A stretch of 64,000 nt of DNA from Tepidiforma bonchosmolovskayae (GTDB lineage Bacteria > Chloroflexota > Dehalococcoidia > Tepidiformales > Tepidiformaceae): positions 124,001 through 188,000 of the forward strand of contig NZ_CP042829.1 in the NCBI RefSeq assembly GCF_008838325.1. The letters are read 5' to 3'. Made by a program: the position numbers and the translations under genes. Positions 36,146 to 47,373 of this stretch are shown piece after piece. The notes beneath the pieces were generated by a model. That model made no database searches and was not told the DNA's origin. It saw only the letters and a program-made list of their open reading frames with translations. Each line of letters opens with the position of its first letter. Position 1 is the first letter of the stretch.

Positions 36146-37234
36146 CTAGACCCGGGCGCGAGCTTCAGCGAGAAGCTTTTCGACGACGTCGAGCGCCTCG
36201 GCGACATCGGCCTGCTGCACCCAGCCGAGATGGCCGACGCGGAAGATTTTGCCCTCGAGCTTGCCCTGGCCGCCGCCAAGGACAACCCCGAACTCCTCGC
36301 GGGCGCGACGGCTGATTGCCTTGCCGTCGACGCCTTCCGGCCACCAGACAGCGGTCACGGTGTTGGACGCATACCGCTCATCGACGGGGACGAGCTTGAG
36401 GCCCATCGCCTTGACACGTTCGCGGGTGTAGCTCGCAATCGCTTCGTGGCGGGTGAAGATCCCTTCGAGACCCTCTGCGCGCATCAGCTCGAACGCCTTG
36501 TCGAGCGCGTAGTAGACGGACATTGCCGGCGTCCACGGATTCTGGAGCTTCGCAAGCGAGTCACGCGTTTTCGCTGCGTCGAAGTAGAAGCGGGGCATCT
36601 TCGCCTCGGCGTTGGCGGCCCAGGCGCGCTCGCTCATGTACACGAAGGCGAGGCCCGGCGGGACCATCCAGCCCTTCTGCGACCCGGAGACGACGACGTC
36701 AAGTTCCCACCGCTCCACCGGGCACGGGATCGAGCTCATGCTACTGACGGCATCAACGAGGATGAGCCGGTCCCGGGCGCGGACCTCGCGGGCGATGGCT
36801 TCGAGCGGGTTCGTCACACCGGTCGAGGTTTCGTTGTGGGTCACCAGGACGGCCTTGATCGACGGGTCGTCGTCGAGCATCCGCGCGATGACGGCGGGGT
36901 CGGCCGCTTCGCCCCATTCGGTCGCGTAGCTGACGACGTCGGCGCCGTACGCCTTCGCAATCGACTTGAAACGGTCGCCGAAGGAGCCGATGGAGACCGA
37001 GAGCACGCGGTCGCCCGGGCTGAGGGTGTTGACGATGGCGGCTTCGAGGCCGCCGGTGCCGGAGGTCGTGAACGAGAGGACGTCGGTCGAGCTTCCGAAG
37101 ACCCAGTTCAGGCCGTCGGTGACGCGGCGGAGGATCTGGGCAAACTCAGGGCCGCGGTGGTTCATCATCTGCTGCGCACCCGCTGCGAGGACTTCCTCTG
37201 GGCAGGGCGTCGGGCCGGGGATCCGCAGGTTCAC
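36146..37234 (-). CDS. Class V aminotransferase (alanine-glyoxylate/serine-pyruvate type), likely serine biosynthesis
   Basis: About 362 residues, PLP-dependent. N-terminal NLRIPGPTP, the phosphate-loop SGTGGLEA, HNETSTG, LVDAVSS and the Schiff-base lysine in SGSQKGW. In several lineages without SerC, enzymes of this group encoded next to serA act as phosphoserine aminotransferases; that role is inferred from the neighbour gene. GTG 37234 has GGAG at 6 bases and gives the family N-terminus; ATG 37276 would add 14 residues. It is followed 88 bases later by HTH-serA on the same strand. Confidence 0.85.
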   Translation of the reverse strand: MNLRIPGPTPCPEEVLAAGAQQMMNHRGPEFAQILRRVTDGLNWVFGSSTDVLSFTTSGTGGLEAAIVNTLSPGDRVLSVSIGSFGDRFKSIAKAYGADVVSYATEWGEAADPAVIARMLDDDPSIKAVLVTHNETSTGVTNPLEAIAREVRARDRLILVDAVSSMSSIPCPVERWELDVVVSGSQKGWMVPPGLAFVYMSERAWAANAEAKMPRFYFDAAKTRDSLAKLQNPWTPAMSVYYALDKAFELMRAEGLEGIFTRHEAIASYTRERVKAMGLKLVPVDERYASNTVTAVWWPEGVDGKAISRRAREEFGVVLGGGQGKLEGKIFRVGHLGWVQQADVAEALDVVEKLLAEARARV

Positions 37235-37382
37235 AGTCAACTCCGGGAAAGTGGTGTGTCCATCGTCAGCGGTCATCGGCGATGGGTCAATCGAAGATGG
37301 CCGCGCATGCCATCGGGATATTCGAACGGCAGTTGGTTATTACTCGTACGGCTCTCTTCGACGACCCAATCGGATGCTGCAG

Positions 37383-37412
37383 TTGACCCGCAGATGGGCT
37401 CGGGCATATAGT
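37383..37412 (+). promoter_or_regulatory. Predicted promoter of rex
   Basis: -35 TTGACC (37383-37388), 18-base spacer, -10 TATAGT (37407-37412), giving a leader of about 27 bases. TTTCACAA follows downstream and resembles half of a Rex site. Confidence 0.7.
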
Positions 37413-37445
37413 CCGCCGAAAGTTACGGATTTCACAACCCCCGCC

Positions 37446-38087
37446 ATGACGCTCGAAATCCCCGAAGTCGTCATCAACCGCCTGCCGGTGTATGCCCGCG
37501 CACTCGCCGACCTCGCGGCGCGCGGCGAGACGGTCGTGAGTTCTCAGGCGCTCGGTGAGATGCTCGACGTGACGCCGGCGCAGATTCGGAAGGACCTGAG
37601 CTATTTCGGGCGGTTCGGCAAGCAGGGGCGCGGCTACAACGTGCAGGGGCTCCTGGCCAAGCTGCGGGAGATTCTCGGCATCGACCGGCAGTGGCGGGTG
37701 TGCCTCGTGGGGGTCGGCCGGCTTGGCCAGGCGATTGCCGAGTACGGCGGGTTCGGGCCGCAGGGGTTCCAGATCGTTGCAGCCTTCGATGCGAATCCGG
37801 ACGTCGTAGGCAAGCAGGTCGGCGGCGTGACGGTGCGCCACATCGACGACCTCGACGAGTACCTGCGGGCAAACCGGGTCGACATCGGCATTGTGGCGGT
37901 CCCGGCGACGGAGGCGCAGTCGGTGGTGGATCGGCTCGTCAATGCCGGCATCAAGGCGATCCTGAACTACGCGCCGATTACGGCGCACGTGCCGCGGGAT
38001 GTCACCATCCGGCATATCGACCCGGTGCTTGCGATGCAGAGTATGACCTTCTACATCAAGCGGAGCGAGAGCAGCGGGGCGAAATAG
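37446..38087 (+). CDS. rex: Redox-sensing repressor Rex
   Basis: A 213-residue repressor that leaves its operators when NADH rises. N-terminal winged helix (ALGEMLDVTPAQIRKDLSYFGRFGKQGRGYNV), then a Rossmann domain with GVGRLGQAIAEY and the C-terminal swapped helix ending ITFYIKR-like SMTFYIKR. Length is normal. It has a good promoter but no Shine-Dalgarno. A direct target cannot be identified here; only a TTTCACAA half-site lies in its own leader. Confidence 0.95.
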   Translation: MTLEIPEVVINRLPVYARALADLAARGETVVSSQALGEMLDVTPAQIRKDLSYFGRFGKQGRGYNVQGLLAKLREILGIDRQWRVCLVGVGRLGQAIAEYGGFGPQGFQIVAAFDANPDVVGKQVGGVTVRHIDDLDEYLRANRVDIGIVAVPATEAQSVVDRLVNAGIKAILNYAPITAHVPRDVTIRHIDPVLAMQSMTFYIKRSESSGAK

Positions 38088-38088
38088 G

Positions 38089-38223
38089 CGGCACCGGCGT
38101 GCCGGTCGACGGCGAGCGGCAGGGGAGCCGGGCGTCTCGCCGCATACCGTCCGCACGCATCTCCAGCGGGTCTACTCCGCGCCGGGCCTTCGGTCCAAGG
38201 TCGAAACTCGCAAACCGGTTTGA
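38089..38223 (+). pseudogene. Remnant of a LuxR-type HTH gene
   Basis: Just after rex, one frame reads PGVSPHTVRTHLQRVYSAPG and then LRSKVE before TGA 38221. This matches the second half of a LuxR recognition helix region (typical GVSPHTVRTHLxxVYxKLG). The first half of the HTH and any start codon are absent, so it is a decayed fragment at best. Confidence 0.4.
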
Positions 38224-38490
38224 GCGGCAGGATGCCCGGGAGCGATCGCTCCGGATGCTTTTCGGAGCGCCCTCTTGTTGGCCGTGAGCGGCGGCAGGGC
38301 AGCGCCGGCTGGCGCCGCGATGGCCCGCGGGCTGGACTCGTGCCAAGCGGCGATGGCGGAGGGTGCACGGGGCGCAAGCGCGGTGTAGCAACCGGCGTCG
38401 AGCTGGTGGGCGGTTAGAATGCACCGATACGGCGGCGCGCCTGGCGATTGAACCGACCGGAATTAGCTGGAGCGGCGGGGCCGGCCCCGG
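38224..38490. other. Gene-free stretch between the LuxR remnant and mreB
   Basis: I see no supported gene. It holds the palindrome GGAGCGATCGCTCC (about 38238-38251), followed by GCTCCG/CGGAGC arms that can form a hairpin, and a TTAGAAT near 38414 that looks like a -10 box on the plus strand but precedes nothing recognised. Confidence 0.4.
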
Positions 38491-39555
38491 TCAGCGCTGG
38501 TCGGCCTGGGGGAACATCCCGACGAGGTTCTCCTCCTCGGTCGGCAGGCTGCGCTTAATGACGTCGAGGTGGTCAAGGGCGATGCCTGCGCCGATGGCGA
38601 CGCACTCGAGCGGGTTATCGGCCACGTAGCACGGGACGCCGGTCTCCTGGGTCAGCAGTTCATCGAGGTGACGCAGGAGGGCGCCGCCGCCGGTGAGCAC
38701 GATCCCGCGGTCGATGACGTCGGCGGCGAGCTCGGGCGGGGTCTTTTCGAGGACCGCCCGGACTGTCTGGACGATCGTCCCGAGGCAGTCCTGGATGGCC
38801 TGGGCGATCTCGGTCGAGGTGAGCGAGATCGTTTTCGGAAGGCCGCTGAGCTGGTCGCGGCCGCGGACCTGCGTGGCGAGCCCTTCATCGAGCGGGAGGG
38901 CGCTGCCGATGGCGATTTTGATTTCCTCGGCCGTCTTCTCGCCGATGATGAGGTTATGTCGCCTGCGAACGTAGGCCATGATGGCCTCGTCGATGCGGTC
39001 GCCGGCCATGCGGACCGACTCCGAGACGACGATGCCGTAGAGCGAAATGACCGCCGCCTCGGTCCGGCCGCCGCCGATGTTGACGACCATGTTGCCGCGG
39101 GCCGTGCCGATGGGAATCCGTGCGCCGATCGCTGCGGCGAGCGGCTCGGGGACGAGGTGGGCCGGCTTGCGGGCGCCTGCCTGCTCGGCGGCATCGCGGA
39201 CCGCGCGCTGCTCGACGCTGGTGACGCCGGCGGGCACGGTCACCATGACCTCGGGGCGGATGAGATTGAATCTGCCGGTGATGAGGCCGATGAAGTAGCG
39301 GAGCATCGCCTCGGTCGTGAGGTAGTCGGCGATGACGCCGTCGCGCATCGGCCGGATGACGCTGATGGAGCCGGGGGTGCGCCCCTGCATCGCACGCGCT
39401 TCGTTGCCCACGGCGACGATGGCGTTGTCGCGGTTATGGCGCGCGACGACGCTCGGTTCGTTGACGACGATGCCCTGGCCCTTGACGTAGACCAGGATGT
39501 TCGCGGTGCCGAGGTCGATGCCGACTTTCTTTGGGGCGAGGAATTCGAAGGCCAT
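38491..39555 (-). CDS. mreB: Rod-shape protein MreB
   Basis: A 354-residue bacterial actin that directs side-wall growth. Phosphate 1 [12 protein letters not shown], connect [24 protein letters not shown], and the adenosine loop [15 protein letters not shown] are in place; N-terminal amphipathic [10 protein letters not shown] fits membrane binding. ATG overlaps the murA stop, so it follows murA in one transcript. mreC and mreD are not adjacent, which is unusual. It suggests a rod-shaped, wall-bearing cell. Confidence 0.96.
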   Translation of the reverse strand: MAFEFLAPKKVGIDLGTANILVYVKGQGIVVNEPSVVARHNRDNAIVAVGNEARAMQGRTPGSISVIRPMRDGVIADYLTTEAMLRYFIGLITGRFNLIRPEVMVTVPAGVTSVEQRAVRDAAEQAGARKPAHLVPEPLAAAIGARIPIGTARGNMVVNIGGGRTEAAVISLYGIVVSESVRMAGDRIDEAIMAYVRRRHNLIIGEKTAEEIKIAIGSALPLDEGLATQVRGRDQLSGLPKTISLTSTEIAQAIQDCLGTIVQTVRAVLEKTPPELAADVIDRGIVLTGGGALLRHLDELLTQETGVPCYVADNPLECVAIGAGIALDHLDVIKRSLPTEEENLVGMFPQADQR

Positions 39556-40826
39556 CAGGCTCGCTCCACCTCGACCCCCATGGTACGCAACTTCTCGTCG
39601 AGCCGCTCATATCCCCGGTCGAGGTGGTAGATGTCGTCGATGATGGTGGTGCCCTGGGCGACAAGGGCAGCAAGCAGCACGGCGGCACCGGCCCGGACAT
39701 CGAGCGCGCGCACGCGGGTGCCGTGGAGCGGGGTGGGACCGGAGACGATGGCCGACGAGCCGGTGGACACGATTTCGGCGCCCATTTTGCGCAGTTCGCT
39801 GACGTAGAGCATGCGGTTGTCGAACACGCGCTCGTGGATGATCGAGACGCCGTTTGCCTGTGTGAGGAGCGCGCCGAAGGGAGCGTGGAGGTCGGTGGCC
39901 AGGCCGGGATACGGCAGCGCCTGGAAGCTGACCGCGCGGATGGGCTGCCCGCCGCGGACGCGCATGCCGCGGGGCTCCGTCTCGATCAGCGCCCCAGCGG
40001 CCCGGAGCTTGTGCAGGAGGGCATCCATGACCGGCCATGGCGCCTCCTCGAGGAACACCTCACCGCCGGTCATCACCGCAGCGATGGCCCAGGTGCCGGC
40101 TTCGATCCGGTCGGGCATGATGCGGGCGCGCACGCCGTGGAGCCGCTCGACCCCATCGATTTCGAGCATCTGGCTGCCGACGCCGGTGATCCGGGCGCCC
40201 ATCGCATTGAGGAGATGGCAGAGCTCCTGCACCTCCGGTTCGGTGGCCGCGTTGACGATGGTGGTGTGGCCGCGCGCGAGGACTGCCGCCATCATCACGT
40301 TCTGGGTGCCCGAGACGGATGGATAGTCCATAAACACGCGGGTGCCGACCAGTCCCGCGGGCGCGCGGGCGACGAACCGCTCGCCTTCGCGGGTCACCGT
40401 GGCGCCCATGGCTTCGAACCCGGACAGGTGGACATCGATGGGGCGCTGGCCGATGACGTCGCCGCCGGGCGGCGCTGAAGCCGCGAAGCCGTGGCGTCCG
40501 AGCAGGGGCCCCATGACCTGAAACGAGGCGCGGTTTTCGCTGATCAGCTCCGTCGGCGCTTCGAAGGTGGCGACCCGTGCCGCGTTCAGGAGGAGCGACC
40601 CGCCGGGCAGCCGCTCGACCACAGCGCCAAGCGCACGGAGCAGGTCCGCGAGCGAGTCGACATCGGAGATGTAGGGGACGTTGTCGAGGATGACGTCCTC
40701 GTCGGTGAGGAGCGCAGCACACATCGCCGCGAGGGCGTGGTTCTTGGCGCCGGAGATGCGGATGCGGCCGTGCAGGACTGCCTCACCCTGCACGATGTAC
40801 CGTCCGCCGCGGACTCGGGTGGTCAT
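39555..40826 (-). CDS. murA: UDP-N-acetylglucosamine 1-carboxyvinyltransferase MurA with Asp at the usual Cys
   Basis: A 423-residue enzyme for the first committed step of peptidoglycan synthesis. SGAKNHALA (substrate lysine), [21 protein letters not shown] and the C-terminal [12 protein letters not shown] are standard. The active-site loop reads [11 protein letters not shown], placing D123 where most MurA enzymes have the fosfomycin-reactive cysteine. Enzymes with Asp here (for example mycobacterial) remain active and resist fosfomycin. It overlaps mreB by TGATG and follows atpC by 96 bases. Confidence 0.95.
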   Translation of the reverse strand: MTTRVRGGRYIVQGEAVLHGRIRISGAKNHALAAMCAALLTDEDVILDNVPYISDVDSLADLLRALGAVVERLPGGSLLLNAARVATFEAPTELISENRASFQVMGPLLGRHGFAASAPPGGDVIGQRPIDVHLSGFEAMGATVTREGERFVARAPAGLVGTRVFMDYPSVSGTQNVMMAAVLARGHTTIVNAATEPEVQELCHLLNAMGARITGVGSQMLEIDGVERLHGVRARIMPDRIEAGTWAIAAVMTGGEVFLEEAPWPVMDALLHKLRAAGALIETEPRGMRVRGGQPIRAVSFQALPYPGLATDLHAPFGALLTQANGVSIIHERVFDNRMLYVSELRKMGAEIVSTGSSAIVSGPTPLHGTRVRALDVRAGAAVLLAALVAQGTTIIDDIYHLDRGYERLDEKLRTMGVEVERA

Positions 40827-40922
40827 CTCGAAGGCCAGTCTAGGGCGTTCGCCGGCATCAGGCGAACGGCAAGCTGCAACGGCACGCCTGCCTGCGCAGG
40901 CCCCCGTGCCCGGGGCGCCGAA

Positions 40923-41366
40923 CTAGACCTGCGGCCGGCCGGTGGTCCGGCGGCGGCGCTGCTCGGCGACGCGCAGGCGGAGGAGGGCGCGCTGGAGGGC
41001 CGCCTGGGCGCGCGCGAGGTCGACATCGCGGTCAGCCTGTTCGCGGTAGCGGCGGATCCGTTCCTCGGCGCGGCGGCGAGCCTCTTCCGCGCGGGCGATA
41101 TCGATCTCCTCGGCGGCTTCCGAGGCGTCGGCGAGGATGGTGACGTGGTCGTTCCGGACTTCGAGGAACCCGCCGGTCACGACAAACGCTTCCTCCTGCC
41201 CGGCGCGGCGGATGATCATTTCGCCGGGTTCGAGCGTCGTCATGAGGGCAGCGTGCTTCGGATAGATGGCGAGCTGCCCCTCGGCGCCGGGGACGATGAG
41301 GACGTCGACGCCCTGTTCGACGCGGACCACGCGCTCGGCCGTAATAAGTTCGACCGTTAGCGGCAT
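40923..41366 (-). CDS. atpC: ATP synthase epsilon subunit
   Basis: A 147-residue central-stalk subunit. The N-terminal beta-sandwich (LTVELITAERVV, GAEGQLAIYPKHAALMT, VTGGFLEV) is complete, and the C-terminal helical hairpin is long and arginine rich (RRRAEERIRRYREQ, LRLRVAEQRRRR), which could strengthen autoinhibition. It lies 3 bases after atpD and ends the atp set. Confidence 0.95.
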   Translation of the reverse strand: MPLTVELITAERVVRVEQGVDVLIVPGAEGQLAIYPKHAALMTTLEPGEMIIRRAGQEEAFVVTGGFLEVRNDHVTILADASEAAEEIDIARAEEARRRAEERIRRYREQADRDVDLARAQAALQRALLRLRVAEQRRRRTTGRPQV

Positions 41367-41369
41367 CGA

Positions 41370-43481
<2,112 letters not shown>

Positions 43482-43485
<4 letters not shown>

Positions 43486-44363
43486 CCCTCCAGCGCGGCG
43501 GCGCCGCCCACGATATCGAGCAGCTCCTTGGTGATCTGCTCCTGGCGGGCCTTGTTGTAGGTGAGCGTCAGGTCGCGCGTGATCTCGTTGGCGTTGTCTG
43601 TCGCGTTCTTCATCGCGACCATCTGGGCGCTCTGGAAGCTGGCGGCGTTCTGGAGCACCGCCTCGTAAACCTGCATTTCGACGTAGCGCGGCAGGAGCTG
43701 TGCGAGCACCCGGTCCGGCGACGGCTCGAAGATGTAATCCTGGGCGAACGTCGAAGCGCCCGCCTCGTCCTCCCCTATGCGCGGCGGCTCGATTGGCAGC
43801 AGCTGACGGATGACCGGCCGCTGCGTGGCCGTCGAGACGAACTCGGGGTAGCTCACGTAGACGCGGTCGAACAGGCCGGCGAGGTAGTCGTCGATCACGA
43901 GCCGTGCGATGGGCGCGACCTGCGCCTGGCCGGGATAGTCTCCGAGATCGGTGAACTCGGCGATGACATTGACGCGGGCACGGATGAAGAAGTCGCGGCC
44001 CTTCTTGCCGACGGCGATGACTTCGACGGGTTCGCGCTGTGTCGCGACGAAGGTGCCGGCGCTCCGGTTGAGGTTGGAATTCAGGCCGCCGCAGAGGCCG
44101 CGGTCGGGCGTGATGTGGAGGAGCGCGATGTTCTTCACCTCGCGGGTGACGAGGAGCGGGTGCGCCGGTTTCTCCGGGTCCACGGTCGCGGCCGCGAGGC
44201 CGGCGATGACGGTCCGCAGCTTTTCGGCGTACGGCTTCGCCTGGAGCGCGCGGTCCTGGGCGCGGCGCATCTTGGAGGCTGCGACGAGCTGCAGCGCGTT
44301 CGTAATCTTCGCCGTGTTCTTGACGCTCTGGATGCGTCGCCGGAGCTGCCGGATGGTGGCCAT
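43482..44363 (-). CDS. atpG: ATP synthase gamma subunit
   Basis: A 293-residue rotor shaft. Starts MATIRQLRRRIQSVKNTAKITNAL-like with the standard coiled coil; ITPDRGLCGGLNSNL and the C-terminal NATDNANEITRDLTLTYNKARQEQIT are canonical. It follows atpA by 50 bases and overlaps the HAD gene. Confidence 0.97.
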
Positions 44364-44413
44364 AGTTGCTTACGTTCCCTTCGCGGTGACCGTCTGCCGG
44401 GCGTGAGATTCGC

Positions 44414-45916
44414 CTAGTACGGCACCGTCTCCTTGAAGGTCTTGATGACGTTCGTGATGCGCTCCTGGAGCTCGGGCGTCATCACCGGGTTGGCCTGGAT
44501 CTCGTCAACGAGCGCCTTCTCATTGCTGGCCAGGTACTTGCGCAGCTCGTTTTCAAACGAACGGATCTTCCCCACCGGCACGTCATCGAGCATGCCGCTC
44601 GTGAGCGCGTAGATGACGAACACCTCTTCGGCGAGGCTGAGCGGCTGGAACTGGTCCTGCTTGAGGATCTCGGTGGCGCGCTGGCCACGTTCGAGCTGCC
44701 GGCGGGTGGCGGCGTCGAGGTCGCTGGTGCCGAACTGGGCGAAGGCTGCAAGCTCCCGGTACTGCGACATCTCGGCCTTGAGACCGGCCGACACGGCCTT
44801 CATCGCCTTCGTCTGGGCGGCCGACCCTACGCGGCTGACTGACAGGCCGGTGTTGATTGCTGGCCGGATGCCAGCGTTGAAGAGGTCGGTCTCGAGGTAG
44901 ATCTGGCCGTCCGTAATGGAGATGACGTTGGTGGGAATGTACGCGGAGACGTCGTTTGCCTGCGTCTCGATAATCGGCAGGGCGCTGAGCGAGCCCCCCT
45001 TCTCGAGGCGGGCCGCCCGTTCGAGCAGGCGGCTGTGCAGGTAGAACACGTCGCCGGGGTAGGCCTCGCGGCCCGGCGGCCGCCGCAGAAGGAGCGACAT
45101 CTGGCGGTACGCCCAGGCGTGCTTGCTCAGGTCGTCATAGACGATGAGCGCGTCGCGGCCCGATTCCATGAACTCTTCGCCCATGGCGCACCCGGCGTAC
45201 GGGGCGAGGTACTGGAGTGCGGCCGACTCGGAGGCGTTGGCAGCGACGACGATGGTGTGCTCCATCGCGCCGTACTCCTCGAGCAGACCCACCACCTGCG
45301 CAACCTTCGCGGCCTTCTGGCCGATGGCGACGTAGATGCAGATCAGGTCGCCGCCCTTCTGGTTAATGATGGTATCGAGGGCGATTGCGGTCTTGCCGGT
45401 CGAGCGGTCGCCGATAATGAGCTCGCGCTGGCCGCGGCCGATCGGGAACATGGCGTCGATCGCCTTGATGCCCGTCTGGACCGGGACCGAGACGCTCTTG
45501 CGCAGCGTCACGCCGGGGGCAATTCGTTCAACCGGCCGGGTTTTCGTGGTGTTGATGGGGCCTTTGCCGTCGATGGGGTTGCCGAGCGGGTCGACCACAC
45601 GGCCGATAAGCGCATCGCCGACCGGCACTTCGATAACGCGGCCGGTGGAGCGGACCTCGTCGCCCTCCTTGATGCCGGCGTAGTCGCCGAGGATGACGGC
45701 GCTGACCGACTCTTCCTCCAGGTTCAGCGCAATGCCCATGGTCCCGTTGGCGAACTCCAGCAGCTCGGAGTACATCGCCCCGGAAAGCCCGTGGATGCGC
45801 ACGACACCGTCGCCGGCCTCGATCACCGTGCCGACATCGGTGGCGGTGACCTTCGACCCGAAGTGTTCGATTTGCTCGCGAAGGATCGACGCGATTTCTT
45901 CAGCGCGAACTGCCAT
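44414..45916 (-). CDS. atpA: ATP synthase alpha subunit
   Basis: A 500-residue non-catalytic subunit: Walker [51 protein letters not shown]-type region with the arginine finger in the [11 protein letters not shown]/VSRVGSAAQ segment. Serine replaces the usual glutamine in GDRQTGKT. Length is typical and it lies 32 bases after atpH. Confidence 0.97.
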   Translation of the reverse strand: MAVRAEEIASILREQIEHFGSKVTATDVGTVIEAGDGVVRIHGLSGAMYSELLEFANGTMGIALNLEEESVSAVILGDYAGIKEGDEVRSTGRVIEVPVGDALIGRVVDPLGNPIDGKGPINTTKTRPVERIAPGVTLRKSVSVPVQTGIKAIDAMFPIGRGQRELIIGDRSTGKTAIALDTIINQKGGDLICIYVAIGQKAAKVAQVVGLLEEYGAMEHTIVVAANASESAALQYLAPYAGCAMGEEFMESGRDALIVYDDLSKHAWAYRQMSLLLRRPPGREAYPGDVFYLHSRLLERAARLEKGGSLSALPIIETQANDVSAYIPTNVISITDGQIYLETDLFNAGIRPAINTGLSVSRVGSAAQTKAMKAVSAGLKAEMSQYRELAAFAQFGTSDLDAATRRQLERGQRATEILKQDQFQPLSLAEEVFVIYALTSGMLDDVPVGKIRSFENELRKYLASNEKALVDEIQANPVMTPELQERITNVIKTFKETVPY

Positions 45917-45948
45917 ACGGCATTACCCCTTCCTGACTGCCGTGCCCG

Positions 45949-46482
45949 TCACCGGGCACCCTCCAGTTCACGACGCAGCAGCTTGAGCCGCGTCCGGATG
46001 CTTCCATCGATAAGGCGGTCGCCGACGCGGATGATGGCGCCCCCGATGATGGACGGGTCCACCTTCGTCGCGGCGATGACCTTTTTCCCGAACCGTTCGC
46101 TGAGCTGGCGCTCGATTGCGGCGACCCGCTCAGGCGGCAGCTCGACAGCCGTGGTCACCTCAGCGTGGGCAATCCCTTCGTAGTCGTCGGCGAGCCGGTT
46201 AAAGGCGTCGGCCACGGCGCGGGCGTCGAGTGACCGCCCTTTCTGCACCAGGAGTTTCGCCAGGTTCATGACCAGCGGCGAGACGACGAGAACACGCTCA
46301 AGGGCCGCGAACTTCTGCTCCAGCGGGATTTTCGGGTCTGCGAGCATTGGTGCGAGCTGCGATTCGCTCAGCACCGTCGCGACATCGTTGACTTCGGACC
46401 GCCAGGCCGAGACCTCACCGCGGTCGCGGGCGAGCTCGAACGCAGCCTGCGCGTAACGCCGTGCCGCAGCGATGTTCGCCAT
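45949..46482 (-). CDS. atpH: ATP synthase delta subunit
   Basis: A 177-residue peripheral stalk subunit: MANIAAARRYAQAAFELA start, the short conserved LLVQKGRSLDA segment and the C-terminal VDPSIIGGAIIRVGDRLIDGSIRTRLKLLRREL. Starts 2 bases after the atpF stop. Confidence 0.94.
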   Translation of the reverse strand: MANIAAARRYAQAAFELARDRGEVSAWRSEVNDVATVLSESQLAPMLADPKIPLEQKFAALERVLVVSPLVMNLAKLLVQKGRSLDARAVADAFNRLADDYEGIAHAEVTTAVELPPERVAAIERQLSERFGKKVIAATKVDPSIIGGAIIRVGDRLIDGSIRTRLKLLRRELEGAR

Positions 46483-46484
46483 CG

Positions 46485-46994
46485 TCAGTTCCCGCTAAAC
46501 CGGGACTCGGCCAGCGTCTCTTCGATGACACGCTGGTGTGCCTGGGAGTCGAGCGACTGGTTGATGACCTTTTCCGCCGCGGCGACAGTGATGGCGGCGA
46601 ATTCGCGGCGGAGCTCGGCGATAGCCCGGTCCCGTTCGAGCTGAATTTCGTTGCGGGCCTTCTCGAGGGCGGCCTCGCGCTCGCGCGCGGCCTGTTCCTT
46701 CGCCTCGGTCTCGATGCGCGTTGCGATAGCCTGGGCGTTCGCAACGATCTCCTGGCCCTCCTTCCGGGCGGCCTCGAGCTGCGCCTGGATGTTGGCCTGC
46801 GCGGATGCGGCCTCGCGCCTCGCAATCTCAGCGGCGTTGAGCCCTTCGGCAATCCGCTGCTTCCGCTCGTCGAGCATCCGCAGCACAGGCCGATAGAGGG
46901 TAAACCGCAGGATGACCAGCAGGATGGAGAAGTTCACCAGCTGGGCTACGAGCAGCGGCACGCTGATACCGAGGGCGGAAAATGCCTCGCCCAT
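46485..46994 (-). CDS. atpF: ATP synthase b subunit
   Basis: A 169-residue peripheral stalk: one N-terminal membrane helix (ISVPLLVAQLVNFSILLVIL) followed by a long charged coiled coil (KRIAEGLNAAEIARREA and onwards). Only one b-type gene is seen, so the stalk is a homodimer. It lies between atpE and atpH. Confidence 0.94.
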   Translation of the reverse strand: MGEAFSALGISVPLLVAQLVNFSILLVILRFTLYRPVLRMLDERKQRIAEGLNAAEIARREAASAQANIQAQLEAARKEGQEIVANAQAIATRIETEAKEQAAREREAALEKARNEIQLERDRAIAELRREFAAITVAAAEKVINQSLDSQAHQRVIEETLAESRFSGN

Positions 46995-47043
46995 GGCGAA
47001 ACCCCTTTCGTTCGCCCGGCCGTTGACGCGGCCGGACGCCGGA

Positions 47044-47310
47044 CTAGATGACGAACGCGATGATGAGCGCGGAGAGCAGCGCGTAGATGCCGATGGCTTC
47101 CGCGAAGGCGACGCCGAGAATCATGTTCGTCTGGATGGCGGCGCGGGCTTCCGGATTCCGGCCGAGGGCTTCCATCGCCTTGCCGACGAGCATGCCGATG
47201 GCGAGGGCGGGCGCGATGCCGCCGACGGCCATCGCGATGGCAGCGCCGATTGCCTTGGCGCCGTCGGTCTCGAGAATGACGAGGAACGGCAGATAGCTGA
47301 GAAGGTTCAT
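47044..47310 (-). CDS. atpE: ATP synthase c subunit
   Basis: An 88-residue two-helix rotor ring subunit: GGIAPALAIGMLVGKAMEAL, the RNPEA loop, and the ion-binding glutamate in ILGVAFAEAIGIYALL. Isoleucine and alanine replace the glutamine and serine that bind Na+ in Na+-type rings, so proton coupling is indicated. GGAGG 10 bases before ATG 47310 rejects a longer start at 47340. Confidence 0.96.
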   Translation of the reverse strand: MNLLSYLPFLVILETDGAKAIGAAIAMAVGGIAPALAIGMLVGKAMEALGRNPEARAAIQTNMILGVAFAEAIGIYALLSALIIAFVI

Positions 47311-47373
47311 GACTGATGTGCCTCCGTTGCACCCTTCCACGGTGCGCTGTTCTGGAATGCCTGCGAACAGGCG

